A stretch of 64,000 nucleotides of DNA from Symsagittifera roscoffensis (GCF_963678635.1 NC_087068.1:8996027-9060026), one strand, 5' to 3'. Shown: positions 61,201-63,629, numbered from the stretch's first letter. The notes: generated from the sequence alone by a model not told the origin. Program-made: numbers and translations.

Positions 61201-61445
61201 TCAGCAATTACTCCTCCTTTGATCCTGTCGGAACTGTTGATCGTCGGACCCAGTTCGTAAAAATCAGCGCTCGAACCTAACTCCGATCTGTTGTCGTGAT
61301 CTTCGTCCGACTTCGAATCTCCGTCAAAGAGAAATTCCGTCGATATCGTTGTTGTTATTGATTTATTCGCTTTTTCATTAGCGTATAAGAAATCTTGGTT
61401 AATCAAAACAGTCAAAAAAATTACAAGGTTTAATTTAGCTTTCAT
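19068..61445 (-). CDS. Secreted S1A serine protease gene, six exons
   Basis: A chymotrypsin-fold serine endopeptidase assembled from six exons: 61445-61151, 41997-41866, 41378-41250, 21594-21425, 19767-19644 and 19273-19068. Phases agree at every junction and the total is 1056 nt, about 351 residues. Seen directly: signal peptide and acidic propeptide, activation site R|IKGG, catalytic His in TAAHC, Asp in GHDIV, Ser in GDSGSG. The residue six before the catalytic Ser (position 189 in chymotrypsin numbering) is Ser, which in the family suggests chymotrypsin-like rather than trypsin-like specificity (inference). GDSGSG replaces the usual GDSGGP. The gene spans 42 kb because intron 1 is about 19 kb and intron 3 contains an 18.9-kb retroelement. 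All triad residues are present, so the gene looks functional if intron 3 is still removed. The donor of exon 4 is the one uncertain boundary. Confidence 0.85.
19644..19767 (-). CDS. Serine protease exon 5
   Basis: The acceptor TTTTTTAG|AGACTGG (19768/19767) begins RLEVTVMDDVHHCLNKK, and the exon ends in the segment EESPCK before donor AAAG|GTACCT (19644/19643). This matches the S1A stretch from the beta strand before Cys168 to Cys191. Position 189 reads as Ser and 192 as Lys, relevant to substrate preference. It joins exon 6 to complete the CKGDSGSG active-site loop. Confidence 0.85.
20855..21281. mobile_element. hAT-like MITE with G/C homopolymer tracts
   Basis: Terminal inverted repeats CAGGAGCAGATTTAGG and (inverse) CAGGGGCAGATCTAGG, flanked by an 8-bp direct duplication, TCTAAATG at 20847-20854 and CCTAAATG at 21282-21289 (7 of 8). 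Long G and C runs lie just inside both ends. The 8-bp duplication points to the hAT superfamily. Non-coding, in intron 4 of the protease gene. A partial related start (CAGGGGCGTATTTAGA) occurs near 20148. Confidence 0.6.
21425..21594 (-). CDS. Serine protease exon 4: linking region
   Basis: A strong acceptor (T-rich tract then CAG|GT at 21595/21594) starts the exon in the phase left by exon 3. It encodes GPFRPTESVKKIGVCTRE and a VGIGIQGYY segment that occupies the place of the family's GWG region. The 3' end is uncertain: CCA|GTTTTT at 21425 keeps the frame, and a GC donor after CTGAAG at 21446 would also keep it and give a more typical junction with exon 5. The 3' LTR of the inserted retroelement ends only about 213 bp upstream of this exon. 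Confidence 0.72.
21808..22217 (-). repeat. 3' LTR of the retroelement
   Basis: 410-bp direct repeat of the 5' LTR. The AATAAA at plus 22008-22013 (minus sense) is the probable polyadenylation signal of the element. A short purine-rich stretch, GGATGGG, lies directly before the LTR and may be the polypurine tract, although it is weak. The adjoining host CATT duplicate is at 21804-21807. Confidence 0.95.
22218..23756 (-). other. 3' untranslated region of the retroelement
   Basis: About 1.5 kb between the 3' ORF and the 3' LTR with no convincing coding frame. It includes two copies of GGTGGGTTAGGCC (about 22918 and 22961). Unusually long for this type of element; role unknown. Confidence 0.6.
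23757..23835 (-). other. Candidate short intron directly after the last ORF
   Basis: In the element's sense: donor CAG|GTAAGTATG three bases after the TAA of the 601-aa ORF, a branch-point consensus TACTAAC about 25 nt on, and the acceptor GTTTTCTTTAG|A, for an intron of 79 bp. All three signals are near-perfect. It implies spliced transcripts that reach into the 3' region. Confidence 0.6.
23839..25644 (-). CDS. Retroelement 3' ORF: 601-aa protein of unknown function
   Basis: The ATG at 25644 overlaps the env stop as ATGA, a coupling arrangement used for termination-reinitiation. The first 200 residues are Pro/Ser/Thr/Asn-rich and probably disordered; the remaining 400 are ordered, rich in aromatic residues, His and Asn (for example RFQIFSLTFHFLAPHERDL), with few Cys and no membrane helix or signal peptide. 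I recognise no domain. It ends in FFPDD just before a splice donor. Its 3' position, after env, is where complex retroviruses keep regulatory genes. Confidence 0.8.
   Translation of the reverse strand: MSRQLGSLHRSNSHPTNLTSPIPIIPLFAFPPPGFPSSNVTSGMNSDTNSHISVLYSISQLNNPNIETPDEFADSEPSPSNNFHNSSNFSQPPFQPILSNNPDPITSTPSYASQVTPTYSSFHSDQSSHSPDTPRISPELDNFITLQQQPYHLHTPTINQISSTINSSNPPTPTPSSNYTESLAPSSTSTESSLNTNRAYRTFKRKFPNHPFPAKPGTAREYINHPKHTNTKEFLAITLPSFPQYTLNTPHDTNETRNFVDEYVLMPTLSWTSYYHFTNPLCLPLSNTHIDIERNTDMLYRLTTPLTARQFTYVGYKKSLKTHTAPRANEYTLEYYDHNIIRANQDQFLDDDRFANPQITEKFFIKTPYIFTLNIFDRMFDHIISEALTDTQAYESFKERFQIFSLTFHFLAPHERDLHCSHDIMLRTKQTHTYSYYRFIQNHFDLHTPSRQPHHRFQFINSKYTSPFFLNFTYCIKDTNLHGILRNYDPITQMYIFCPITKTFNAEESRPFLIPHEFVQPIEIPVLEFIHNTKFNHKLYNLIQNTPYEFAVGTEELTTIKALQLLWPLLQTKNIIRILAKLLTNSDLIHDIFPHGFFPDD
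25641..28259 (-). CDS. env: Envelope-like glycoprotein, chuvirus-G-like (872 aa)
   Basis: ATG at 28259, TGA at 25643-25641. N-terminal signal peptide (YILKLLIFLQLLFLVI), a long Cys-containing ectodomain with Asn-glycosylation sites, a membrane-anchor region at about 695-730 and a further hydrophobic stretch near 745-765, then a polar cytoplasmic tail of about 100 residues. A block near residue 515 (CYKRIPIFYKN followed by FVDTLSR and a conserved Cys) resembles the segment typical of chuvirus-type class III fusion glycoproteins, which invertebrate LTR elements have captured before. Role by family: cell entry and fusion. The frame is intact. The family call is from motif memory and needs a profile search. 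Confidence 0.75.
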   Translation of the reverse strand: MYILKLLIFLQLLFLVISNQNINPSPRTGPQDLLVTHYDCEENEQKTLHKYAINQVSQCETEPQTIETTNVIATLYSKARATTVTGYKFTATFSEKKVHCSQVSNGNKNRLDHESFYQSNIERLLHLNPDDCKNELLRLNITQNKNSERKLVNFQVFSDSVHQSQLERHQGHIKLDEKYPYNGAHGRLTYDLHDKHWIPHIGINDPSNCKADTKNKGYQEIMFFDWKIQLEKIQLTRDLSDNTMIYQGIRLPCKNDQGYCDPTTRTQATIVWFPEDTCTTFQVARIHARMIKFHEKYFIQSIPYEQVHPSRKQSTNFRNIHNIENKLTRFQIYQETELACKYRNPLHRTQYSEILVEYEKGFDMTTGKIKLDPYATGHPPNEGTSYIPVNFEKSNGQPGGHLKPHDTRSTRLQELSLMNTTYFGNIHYDIHLDMKLDYTISRIFQEMSLSELETLHQLCELERTQILQSLALAVLKLPYAGYLLSGNRSNFLDYEGNILWFYTCTKKVSPLYVFEDKRCYKRIPIFYKNKVHFVDTLSRRTYFWDTAVPCGSENSHNVVQLNPDENKYYLLTPYPTLMQSLKKFSPESIRAIARNPNIDLQSIGIYSKSDIQHHIRTQQFQELLTQMDTIQRQSIDQNLRKLAETAGFADIYTQDYSGYFKDIKDYIYLNGEKYRPQDISPINIFSFVTLKNEILDFLGWPYYILEKLTILYAMFNFIGFLFSLLKGIYNTCAIHTQVNRQASVARILFAGFFGIFSTSINKILLDAQIKEYNTKIATRQNTYDEEHNNVDITPTAPQLPPLPNNHPLSLVPRNFRNLAITHNPNFRLTTSQSPIQHIMTHQSQDHNTYEQIIEQPHTTAFQSQNNHFFSPR
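28249..29383 (-). CDS. 377-codon ORF with no usual start codon
   Basis: A stop-to-stop frame between a TAA at 29386-29384 and a TAA at 28251-28249 that contains no ATG, GTG or TTG, so standard gene callers miss it. Reading it through gives a Pro/Ser/Thr/Gln/Asn-rich N-terminal half (typical of disordered regions) and a more ordered C-terminal part from about residue 220, with a LNRLQYRQDIHNDIRDHNIQ segment and a PPPF element near the end. Codon content and composition match the flanking element ORFs, and 377 codons without a stop in AT-rich DNA is unlikely by chance. It overlaps the env ATG (28259) by 11 bp. Expression probably needs splicing onto an upstream AUG or non-AUG initiation. Function unknown. 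Confidence 0.7.
29389..29577 (-). CDS. Small membrane peptide (62 aa) of the retroelement
   Basis: ATG at 29577, TAA at 29391-29389. The peptide is almost entirely hydrophobic, with two predicted membrane helices (IFLLFVIFITFLSSLILTI and AIITFALATIFLIIFL) separated by CKCIKK, and a short polar C terminus. No homologue is recognised. It ends six bases before the next open frame. Small viral membrane peptides of this form can be viroporins or leader peptides; here that is only a possibility. Confidence 0.55.
   Translation of the reverse strand: MIRTIFSRTDIFLLFVIFITFLSSLILTICKCIKKAIITFALATIFLIIFLEEYYNKHKPSH
29578..30402 (-). other. Non-coding spacer between integrase and the env region
   Basis: About 0.8 kb without a convincing ORF on either strand. 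Near its distal end, 26 nt before the ATG of the small membrane ORF, the sequence TATATCCACAG|GTACGA (29602/29601) could serve as an acceptor or as a CAG|GTACGA donor. A spacer of this size inside a young element suggests RNA-level signals. Confidence 0.5.
30403..32106 (-). CDS. Integrase, same frame as gag-pol after one TAA
   Basis: The gag-pol frame continues without further stops from just after the TAA (32107-32109) to 30403. The first Met (31908) lies inside the zinc-binding domain, so an independent start there would cut off the N terminus. Numbered from that Met: an HHCC zinc site with H10, H17, C47 and C50; catalytic D82, D142 and E178, exactly D,D(35)E; then a C-terminal GPY motif (RKGPYQII). 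All catalytic residues are intact. It inserts the cDNA into host DNA; the 4-bp target duplication fits. Expression must use stop readthrough, or the TAA is a recent mutation of this copy. Confidence 0.9.
   Translation of the reverse strand, partial: NLDPIIRQLKSWHKYKTKPVKADSTILGNKTLLRYFRKFNNTTINENTDLLEYNLNESTVPCLPLSMILIAFNISHTQNIKGHSGSEKTYSNFIQNFYFPNAPIWIKVLCNDCIVCQLNKPYPNQKQIAQKQDFKGQSLYFNHRISFDTKGPISPSSEGNSYIMVIVDAFTHYVALNPVPHCNAYYAYTTLYEHWIAKFGLPEILVTDNGTEFINNEIITLCHLYNIKHKPRTSHAPWTNGLVEGMNRSLQEYLRCIINGNDTKYTEWSADVKLFPLAYNSQITTTLGMSPYEMVFNQKPRKPIMFTANSHKNAQGYCQPNKDSICYNLPLHTHDEDHFHHPQILKLASGTHTEWILNRDKKHNEIYQKITKKLLQRQNINEQINSRFTPASELKIGTFVLIPNFNTQKGISKKLQPLRKGPYQIITRPTEVTYKITDSNKKEIVQHRNNLLPYYPKEYALRELTQLYSFTGLKIIQNEPHLKNTEQNDNPTENQNTKPTATKNNTQNHKESPKQRKNRKMTEKIIPQEQIDKSENRKTTRLRNQPRKNYKIFIPQSKILKKVEFQK
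32107..32109 (-). other. In-frame TAA between RNase H and integrase
   Basis: The only stop in an otherwise continuous frame running from 38625 to 30403. It falls at the domain boundary, just before an N-terminal integrase extension (LDPIIRQLKSW...). The next base is A; it does not match the best-known leaky contexts. It is either a programmed stop or a point lesion. Confidence 0.9.
32107..38625 (-). CDS. gag-pol: Gag-protease-RT-RNase H polyprotein (2172 aa)
   Basis: One open frame from ATG 38625 to TAA 32107. Visible order: an N-terminal region of about 600 residues with Gln/Asn/Pro-rich parts; a retrotransposon Gag capsid-type helical domain about 610-790; a CCHC zinc knuckle CNYCRRYGHSISEC near 842-855; a low-complexity Arg/Asn/Ser/Tyr domain about 900-1075; an aspartic protease with FLIDSGAES near 1230; reverse transcriptase from about 1565 with YLDD near 1736; RNase H with MCDASNFGIGAALLQ near 1885 and TDHKP downstream. 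Gag and Pol are fused without a frameshift, unlike errantiviruses, where Gag and Pol are usually in different frames. The frame stops at a TAA but stays open in the same frame beyond it into integrase. Confidence 0.95.
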   Translation of the reverse strand: MSSTHTPGDETPDDDEIFPFIIDATTDRGQHIFCKNLLLNLFEPGISPCKTEFPDVKIKRQIIDHYLKDICNITQQYGIYSIEFTSPNHNNRKYTIQTDDLDLEFSKVFSEYIKSIQYHNSQRANSIFTNEVFAIIYSYISILENEIPITNVSPTETSKHLRVRHEITLLSSYLNIIKENFTKDDVSQHTKHDLQKILAWFIIDYFTHNIDLIAQARKNFRPQNSNDDTAITEQSDYVWDPEWSHPAFISFPQSISTQAISTISYIRDYVKIIPFTIDATPLNYNTFLPDTQNNSLNSTVIHNENLNGTRNLTQQDIQTPSHFINEEIVHTTTTQQSISPIRPNLTTPRNTNPSQTQVTLQSTVKPSVAPKYSHMDYQTYRPMTIPSKTRKTFTRNNFTDHNYNYTHPSKTYNQPQRNFNQYTRSRNWDNPMTQPNSINFQTNPPQDHSENYPFFQQNKNKKQTSYQIDYLSSDDDFLQPDIFAPNTQEYRRQGIQRTRTNHRNFSPQSIDAQHQQPIQQQNLINTQSFQPIQQQNPMTAHSYQPSQMQNEIPLPYYLQQHEITRNQLSNFSQMPNAAESLQMTMNPYLMGGSSITSNKPLMVFTGTDPEYSVEDYLNAVTANLILNIGPEPINTPLHQNWIHRRTALIQTTLDGAAQKWFSVLPLEIKSNWKRFTQEFSKMFDSERNKQQQRVLCNEIRRLPNETIKQLAVRIETLVRKAYSLNTHDYKNTKMTEILMMTLTPQLRKIAIKKRASHPSSIREPDLDFRKLVDKLEQAEITMKLEETENLKLQYVNRIETTPTNINNIQESETDLVEKITEILNIYEKNPNFKGKPSFKKWCNYCRRYGHSISECRQKQQDNQNKPQKYKEPNKSFHQYMKKDQNLPNKTVYSNNSSGKPLPNNTNYTRNQSPYNSSYRRRSPERRNTHNSSQNHYNRPNSRNNYSRSHSNTQRFVSRSNSQSRNNYYPNNQSRNSSYNRNRNYSYNRNRSYSNNRNQNYPNNQSRNNSYNRSNYNRPNNNYQNRSRNNSQNRHSSYNNRYRNYSQSPHRNNNNYNNSNNRHRSSTPKHQRHINQVQSNPETTSDPPGIDDTVTDTLQLNQINCTSSDSESDTENTLSINMIKVENDYESVIYEQPFSSHIYENQSEFLQNYYTTPINSTPTTQETNEINTTNQTNKNIKTKCLNTNHIYQNIQKEQPKEKIWTIPFLLESPRNKEFQPPDLEIDFLIDSGAESNIINIPTWNEIKTLHPKLTPLETSSKLATAQGSTLINYGKIQLFLLPTRTMEQSKILNKPFKQIFHITDIKYNIIGIPFISKYIPTINILNSKILIKDKYTKTKETSLTFFQRLNKQPPFFSKFYPIFNQQRKHLKPLSGNIYNFSIKQVHQYDKEQNKQKFYMSDFEFKPIHKFFKITISSIKYLKNSNSDIISLHVYNNTPYQVTLPLGLLGYCETNATISPIHEKAYRVNNILQLLDICQSTILNEELSINNIISNENRNTDYFTKTPYFKPTFNISNYTEDQQKFLTMFNFQHSQITQDEFEKLAKQLIKYSSVYATSKFDVGKISSSLHLPLKPDAVFKKQRASNVPIHLHDKVNRLLDILEQYNIISPVNKEEQPKGNTFINPVIILAKGESLKIVLDARYLNSLIDESKCNWPIEPIRVILTKINGKYFTTADMNSAYNQMPLDEQSRRLTQFVIGNQQYEFNRLFYGISIGPAAFSAFMSKIFRPLILKKNAITYLDDVFMQSQTKDEMFNVLEKYHQILQNENLKAAPDKSHFFLTRVKFLRHNIERKTITPLKSRIDAIQKLQPPTNKKKIQEFLGMLNFLSKYVYKMQLYLRPFYNILRQQNNFEWNTEHQTRFEEIKKLLTEQISNTIPDSNQPFYAMCDASNFGIGAALLQSHNGTNKMNLISANSRLFTQAELRLSTLMRECTAIIYTLTEYEFLILGSKHPTVLFTDHKPIIFLFTQKSNPNHRVYRFQLILMKFPNLHIVWTAGKNLALPDTLSRNTPPELLTRKTTVEIPKNIKFYLAENETSPRLECKYAVKTDIEQSQINSLQHFPLYLDCQNNHYEVDLLGTSTFKPIPYSQWIKNNTQQKRTKQHPPKKDHFPLIEKENLTDKINLSGPQTNDSKYTINQVFDLHDPLDTIPLSKFEIENIFLPPTETITISTLKQY
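38600..39067 (-). CDS. Retroelement ORF1: basic 155-aa protein
   Basis: ATG at 39067, stop at 38600, overlapping the start of the gag-pol ORF (38625) by 26 bp in another frame. The protein is rich in Lys and Arg, with clusters such as KRQTLKRK and KRGKRRIKKQ, and has Ser/Asp/Glu stretches between them (SESETN, SDSETTSN). No domain is recognised. Its place upstream of and overlapping gag, and its charge, suggest an RNA-binding or regulatory accessory protein. It would be the first large ORF on the genomic transcript. Confidence 0.65.
   Translation of the reverse strand: MSFKNLGNKQTIVLHNGEIDNKKYDLVITPHTQTVGYIRTKRQTLKRKIITKQRQITRKRFSKNRNAFSESETNSLDELYKLKESIDKNCPLHDQLYFSDSETTSNSSKRGKRRIKKQYKHKPVHLYNWNQPIRHINNYILTVIERKNELNAHPR
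39068..40302 (-). other. Long untranslated leader of the retroelement
   Basis: About 1.2 kb between the primer-binding site and the first long ORF. It contains one small ATG ORF (40234-40001, 77 codons, basic, no recognised domain), three diverged direct repeats of the pattern GGGTTGG-AG-ATCGA near 39167, 39281 and 39498, two copies of a 25-bp repeat, and two adjacent splice-donor-like sites (AA|GTAAGA at 39264, AA|GTAAGT at 39254). These features suit a leader with packaging structures and a donor for subgenomic RNAs (inference). Confidence 0.55.
39585..39669. repeat. Two 25-bp direct repeats with internal palindrome
   Basis: Positions 39585-39609 and 39645-39669 are identical, with start points 60 bp apart; each contains AAGGATAAGCCTT, a 4-bp-stem palindrome, flanked by GATC. 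Twin stem-loops in a retroelement leader can be dimerisation or packaging structures; that role is inference. Confidence 0.6.
40303..40321 (-). other. Candidate primer-binding site
   Basis: Two bases inside the 5' LTR the element's sense strand reads TGGTGCGACCATAAG. The TGG start, complementary to tRNA CCA ends, is as expected for a primer-binding site. I could not assign the rest to a particular tRNA. Confidence 0.5.
40322..40731 (-). repeat. 5' LTR of the retroelement
   Basis: 410 bp, starting TGGAACC and ending AACTCA in the element's sense. It contains CCAAT-type motifs in the first third, an inverted repeat GTGCTGAA...TTCAGCAC and an AATAAA. It is identical to the 3' copy except one base. 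As the upstream LTR it should hold the promoter; no clear TATA box was identified. Confidence 0.95.
41250..41378 (-). CDS. Serine protease exon 3: catalytic Asp
   Basis: The acceptor AATTAG|GTGAA lies at 41379/41378; the first two bases complete a Gly codon, giving an AGEY segment that matches the VAGEH region of S1A enzymes. The exon carries a HYTDISKGHDIVILSLS segment, in which the Asp of GHDIV is the catalytic Asp (NDIAL in most relatives). It ends AAGTG|GTTAGTG at 41250. It is too short and methionine-poor to stand out as an ORF and was found by reading between exons 2 and 4. Confidence 0.85.
41866..41997 (-). CDS. Serine protease exon 2: catalytic His
   Basis: The acceptor TTTAG|AT (41998/41997) completes a Tyr codon with the T left by exon 1. 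The exon reads into CGGALIGLDQVVTAAHC, with the conserved Cys and the catalytic His followed by its disulfide partner. It ends AAAGCAG|GTCAGC at 41866 in phase 1. The open frame running past the donor is intron sequence and does not resemble the family. Confidence 0.88.
45783..45842. repeat. Small foldback, AAAAAATGCTAATCATACA arms
   Basis: The left arm beginning near 45784 is mirrored by an inverse ending near 45842. The same arm sequence recurs in a larger foldback at 46899-47012, so they belong to one family. Confidence 0.45.
46331..46410. repeat. 20-bp tandem repeat, four copies
   Basis: Four consecutive 20-bp units of the type GTAAGCGGAATCCGCAAATT with substitutions. Loose GGAATCCGCAA motifs continue on both sides from about 46100 to 46560. 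Confidence 0.65.
46899..47012. repeat. Foldback related to 45783-45842
   Basis: Inverse arms GGAAAAATGCTAATCATAC... at the left and ...GTATGTTTAGCATTTTTCC at the right, with a partly palindromic interior. Probably a small non-autonomous element. Confidence 0.45.
47750..48925 (+). CDS. Single-pass receptor-like membrane protein, nested gene
   Basis: An uninterrupted frame of 391 codons from the first ATG (47750); the frame opens earlier only from a TTG. Visible in order: a signal peptide (LVFYLYFVGIV), a Cys-containing ectodomain of about 220 residues with Asn-glycosylation sites (NCS, NIS, NKT), a transmembrane helix near residues 245-275 (ACLVLVMISIISTTFCC) followed by a basic stop-transfer segment, and a cytoplasmic tail of about 115 residues rich in Ser, with a tyrosine motif DPDYVEV and ending SSLY. 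I do not recognise the family; a cytokine- or immune-type receptor is possible but unproven. It lies within intron 1 of the protease gene on the opposite strand and shows no introns, so a nested single-exon gene or a functional retrocopy are the likely explanations. Confidence 0.72.
   Translation: MSRGLLNHIKLVFYLYFVGIVSPFENKFLFNENCSIRVFNSNNISRCISCYHTKTVTAIYFPCSSDRISDLPESMHFLSHQLLTTSSGATCLMLSLETSQIQKLESVDIKMYWNRPLHDSDGFEGFDSNIIHRSTMKFLEYTRPKEENFDSKKTQKISKRVVFSVKFCGVFDFGSYDIRLLSHPNCYMRGLSPWYFVDLGKENKTRTIFPKIDPETPTNECPLPETLTTRYDSHGDNLEESVKPKIACLVLVMISIISTTFCCLSSIAVLRYIFTKFIKKKPPQTSTRRASVESRNIENPFDERLMSKHGVKMSSCKDFTAKTSQQSSAHRYIEVERPPSSLCLNVEYMLSGVFVKKLNVKSRSLAQCGTYNTSNSDPDYVEVRMSTSSLY
49137..49142 (+). 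terminator. Candidate polyadenylation signal of the nested gene
   Basis: AATAAA about 210 bp downstream of the stop of the receptor-like ORF, on the same strand, in otherwise featureless AT-rich DNA. Confidence 0.4.
49613..50141 (+). mobile_element. Helitron/Helentron-like element, copy H2
   Basis: Plus-oriented copy of about 0.53 kb. 5' end TTGTTCCG with a degraded palindrome; a subterminal AGTCGGAA inverse of the 5' end; 3' hairpin around GGGGCGTCGCCCTG; terminus CAGTCTTG. Flanked by A on the left and T on the right, i.e. inserted between A and T. Confidence 0.65.
50142..52185. other. Unassigned sequence with fragments of minus-strand coding
   Basis: A minus-strand frame at 51131-50877 and others up to 51324 have protein-like composition (VRIVKMVSFLPDVITSDHS) and may be retroelement remnants. 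About 100 bp near 50150-50270 resembles 57700-57830. No gene can be supported. Confidence 0.3.
52186..52435 (-). mobile_element. Helitron/Helentron-like element, copy H3 (internally deleted)
   Basis: Both ends are intact (CAAGACTG... at the left, GTCGGAACAA at the right, plus-strand view) but about 280 bp of the middle is missing. Flanked by A and T. Confidence 0.65.
52942..53011. repeat. Perfect 26-bp inverted repeat
   Basis: Arms 52942-52967 and 52986-53011 are exact inverse copies around an 18-nt loop. The right arm ends four bases before Helitron-like copy H4. Confidence 0.8.
53016..53549 (-). mobile_element. Helitron/Helentron-like element, copy H4
   Basis: Full-length minus-oriented copy (about 0.53 kb): 5' TTGTT(C/G)GGACTTTCG with palindrome CTTTCGATACGAAAG, subterminal inverse of the 5' end, hairpin CAGGGCTTCGCCCTG, 3' CAGTCTTG. 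Flanked by A (left) and T (right). Confidence 0.7.
53621..54156 (-). mobile_element. Helitron/Helentron-like element, copy H5
   Basis: Full-length copy separated from H4 by a 71-bp spacer. Its 5' end abuts the 3' end of H6 with no base between, a true head-to-tail junction. The 3' terminal motif is mutated (CAAGACTAATCATATC). Confidence 0.7.
54157..54662 (-). mobile_element. Helitron/Helentron-like element, copy H6
   Basis: Copy directly joined to H5, with a small internal loss before the 5' palindrome. The spacer that follows (54663-54733) repeats the spacer between H4 and H5. Confidence 0.7.
54734..55258 (-). mobile_element. Helitron/Helentron-like element, copy H7
   Basis: Full-length copy closing the array, with intact 3' hairpin CAGGGCGAAGCCCTG (plus view) and 5' palindrome. 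The right neighbour is A, not T. Confidence 0.7.
55450..57850 (-). pseudogene. Decayed Ty3/Gypsy retroelement pol
   Basis: Minus-strand translation in shifting frames. Near 56186-56380, NCYLDNISIVSKG followed by a Lys-rich stretch matches the Gypsy RT YLDD region; just upstream FFTKFSELGEIPNDFQ corresponds to the FxxGLxxxPxxFQ motif. Near 55720-56090, SHYGLGSTL and ELLGVVWALE match Gypsy RNase H, then HLSGKDM matches its GK-M end. The 57466-57846 frame may be part of the upstream region. Many stops; no LTRs found. Confidence 0.6.
57851..58799. other. Unassigned intron 1 sequence
   Basis: AT-rich DNA with no gene, repeat or motif that I can support. Confidence 0.35.
58800..60370. repeat. Older diverged repeats related to the Helitron-like family
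   Basis: Two long copies (about 58800-59245 and 59390-60370, the latter split by H8) share TTTCTAAGACGGATTAAA, the CGCTTACGCGTTA core and the GGAACAAAAA end with the young family, but have different outer sequence. They show that the young elements hopped into older relatives. Confidence 0.55.
59676..60216 (-). mobile_element. Helitron/Helentron-like element, copy H8 (nested insertion)
   Basis: Inserted into an older, diverged relative. The host copy near 59080-59100 reads AGAAGAAATAACAT; here the same stretch is split as AGAAGAAA | H8 | TAACAT. That gives exact ends, no target duplication and an A-T target, as Helitrons use. Confidence 0.75.
60217..61150. other. Protease intron 1, start region
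   Basis: Ends of the older Helitron-related repeats to about 60590, then sequence with a possible degenerate tRNA-derived piece on the minus strand (60765-60860, box-B-like GAGTTCAAATCTGGC). Nothing else seen. Confidence 0.35.
61151..61445 (-). CDS. Serine protease exon 1: signal peptide, propeptide, activation site
   Basis: The first ATG of the open frame (61445) begins MKAKLNLVIFLTV, a clear signal peptide with likely cleavage near the YANE segment. An acidic, Ser/Asp-rich propeptide of about 60 residues follows, then the activation site R|IKGGVIAEHKWPF, matching the R|IVGG zymogen junction of S1A enzymes. The exon ends at a perfect donor, GAT|GTAAGT (61151/61150), in phase 1. The open frame extends upstream only through a TTG codon, so 61445 is the preferred start. 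Confidence 0.88.
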
Positions 61446-62504
61446 ATGCGGTTTTTGAAAAATGCGAGATAAGTTGGCAAGTTTTAGAGCCAATTACGTT
61501 ATCATGAAAAATGAATTTGAAGACAGTTTCATTCTGTAGATCAAAAGTCGGAAGTCAATCAGCATCTCCCTTTCAAAATTGGTCTGGAAACGATGCTTTT
61601 ATCAAATCATAGTCAAAATTTTCCGTTAAATCTTTATTTGCCCATTTTTTATATTTTGAAAAAAATCTAAAAGAAAATTAGTTCGATTTCCTAGTTTGCG
61701 CAACTCATACCTCGGCGGGAGTATGGAATTTTGATAGCAAATTGCCTATTTCTGCAACCCAATTCGGTCACAACATAAGTCAATGTTTAAAACTTGTTTC
61801 GGTTCTCGATTGAGCTGGAACACTTAGCATTGGCGCCTTCAACCTACGTTCAGCCGGCTATTTGAACGACCGGATTTTCAAAAGCCTGGCATGTATGGTA
61901 TAAACTTCTAAAACGCATTGTGAAAACGTTCGTAATGCATTTTAAAAGGTCTGAAATGCATTAATGAACAAAAATGTTTCATATAGCTGCCTGAGGTCAA
62001 AATTTTTGGCGACTTTTTACAATTATTTTAATGTTCATATTGAGCTGAGTAGACAAAAAAGAGGCGGAAAACAAAGCAAAAAATACTGGAAAAGTTTGAA
62101 TTTTTCCGACTTCCCCATGTATTTTCTACCCCCAGCAGTTCAATTATTCCGCTAAAAAAATTCCGACTATTCCACCAAAAGGCAGCCATGAAAACTACTT
62201 GGATTGAGCGGAAAATCTTCTCATTCATTGTTTTTCGATCAGTTTACATTCTCTAATAACTTTGACTTTTGACAATTTTCATTGTGTTATCCAAGTATTA
62301 TCCGATTTTTTCATTAATTTGATGAAAAGTTAGTATAATACATGCGCCCTGATGTTGACAAGAAAAGAGCGGGAGGTTCCTAATAGTTCATTTTTCCCGC
62401 TGATATCATGGAAATTATTCTCAAATTATTTTGATTAAATCATGTTGGGTTGAGAGGGGATAAAGCATCAATTTCGGCGCGTGGATAGGCTGTTTTTGTT
62501 TTTT

Positions 62505-62870
62505 TTAGGGTCTACTTTCTCGACCAAAAATCAGTGTCTCGACTTTCTCGACCCAAAAAAATGTTCGACTTTGTTCGACCAGTTCAGATATGTTTCGACT
62601 TTCTCGACTTTCCTGACCGACATTTCTTAAGACATTGTTGTTTGTTCGACCCCGCATAGATATGTTTTGACTTTCTCGACCATAATTCGATGTTTCCACT
62701 ATCTCGACTTTCTCGATCGAAATTTTTTTTAAATTTGAAAATTTGTTTGTTCGACCCCGCATAAATACATTTCGACTTGCTCGAACAAAAAACGATATGT
62801 TTCGAGTATCCCAATTTTCTCGATCGACAGTTTTTAGAATTTTGTTTTTTCGAACCGGCATAAATAAGAA
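62505..62870. repeat. Imperfect tandem repeat of about 115 bp
   Basis: Three to four diverged units marked by TTTCTCGACTTTCTCGAC and GTTCGACCCCGCATA motifs. Arg/Ser/Glu-rich frames across it are by-products of the repeat, not genes. Confidence 0.6.
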
Positions 62871-63629
62871 CAAAAATCTTTCCAAAATTTATCATTATGA
62901 TTGATTATAATCCGTAAAGCTGAAAACCATGTCAAGGTCAACGGCCTACAACTAAGAATTAGCGATAAAATGTTAAAATGAAAAAAACAAGATCTCGTTC
63001 TGTGAAGATAAAAATCTTTTGCCCACAAAAATCCGGTAAGAAGGATACTTGACACGAAAACCCTCGAATGCTGGAACTAATAATATTTATGTTTTACCCT
63101 CACAACTAACCTAACCTATAGTTGTCACAGTGTTTTTTAAAGATGACAGAAAGATCATAAATAGTTGGGAAAAATTCGTGATACGTAGTCGAATATGAAA
63201 AAAAAACATTTAAGTCGACTAGATTGGAGGTCGAATTAACAAGATAAACTTCCAAAATTAATATAAGAACACTAAAAATTGAACCAAAATAACGGTTGTA
63301 ACAGTTACGTGGTTTCACAGGTTTAAAATGCTGGTTATGGTAAATGAGATTTGCTCATTATTCCAGATATTGATGGGCAAAAAGTTCGGAAAATCCTAAA
63401 AACACATTGTTACCTTCATGATGTTTTAATTGCACAGGTCGTCCTTCTAAGAAACTTTGTAAATTAGTAACAGAGTTGTAAGACTTTGGATGACGAACGC
63501 TTGTCTATAGAAAGAGAAAACTTGACAATTATAGCTTCATATGTTAGAATGTTTCAGATTCAAATGTGACGCAAAAGAAATCACTCCTCCTCTGATACAT
63601 GAATTGAAGCAAAACGAAATTTGAGGAAA

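Noticed and set aside
62505-62895. Two overlapping frames of 103 and 126 codons
   Set aside because: They arise from the CTCGAC-type tandem repeat and have repeat-derived composition only.
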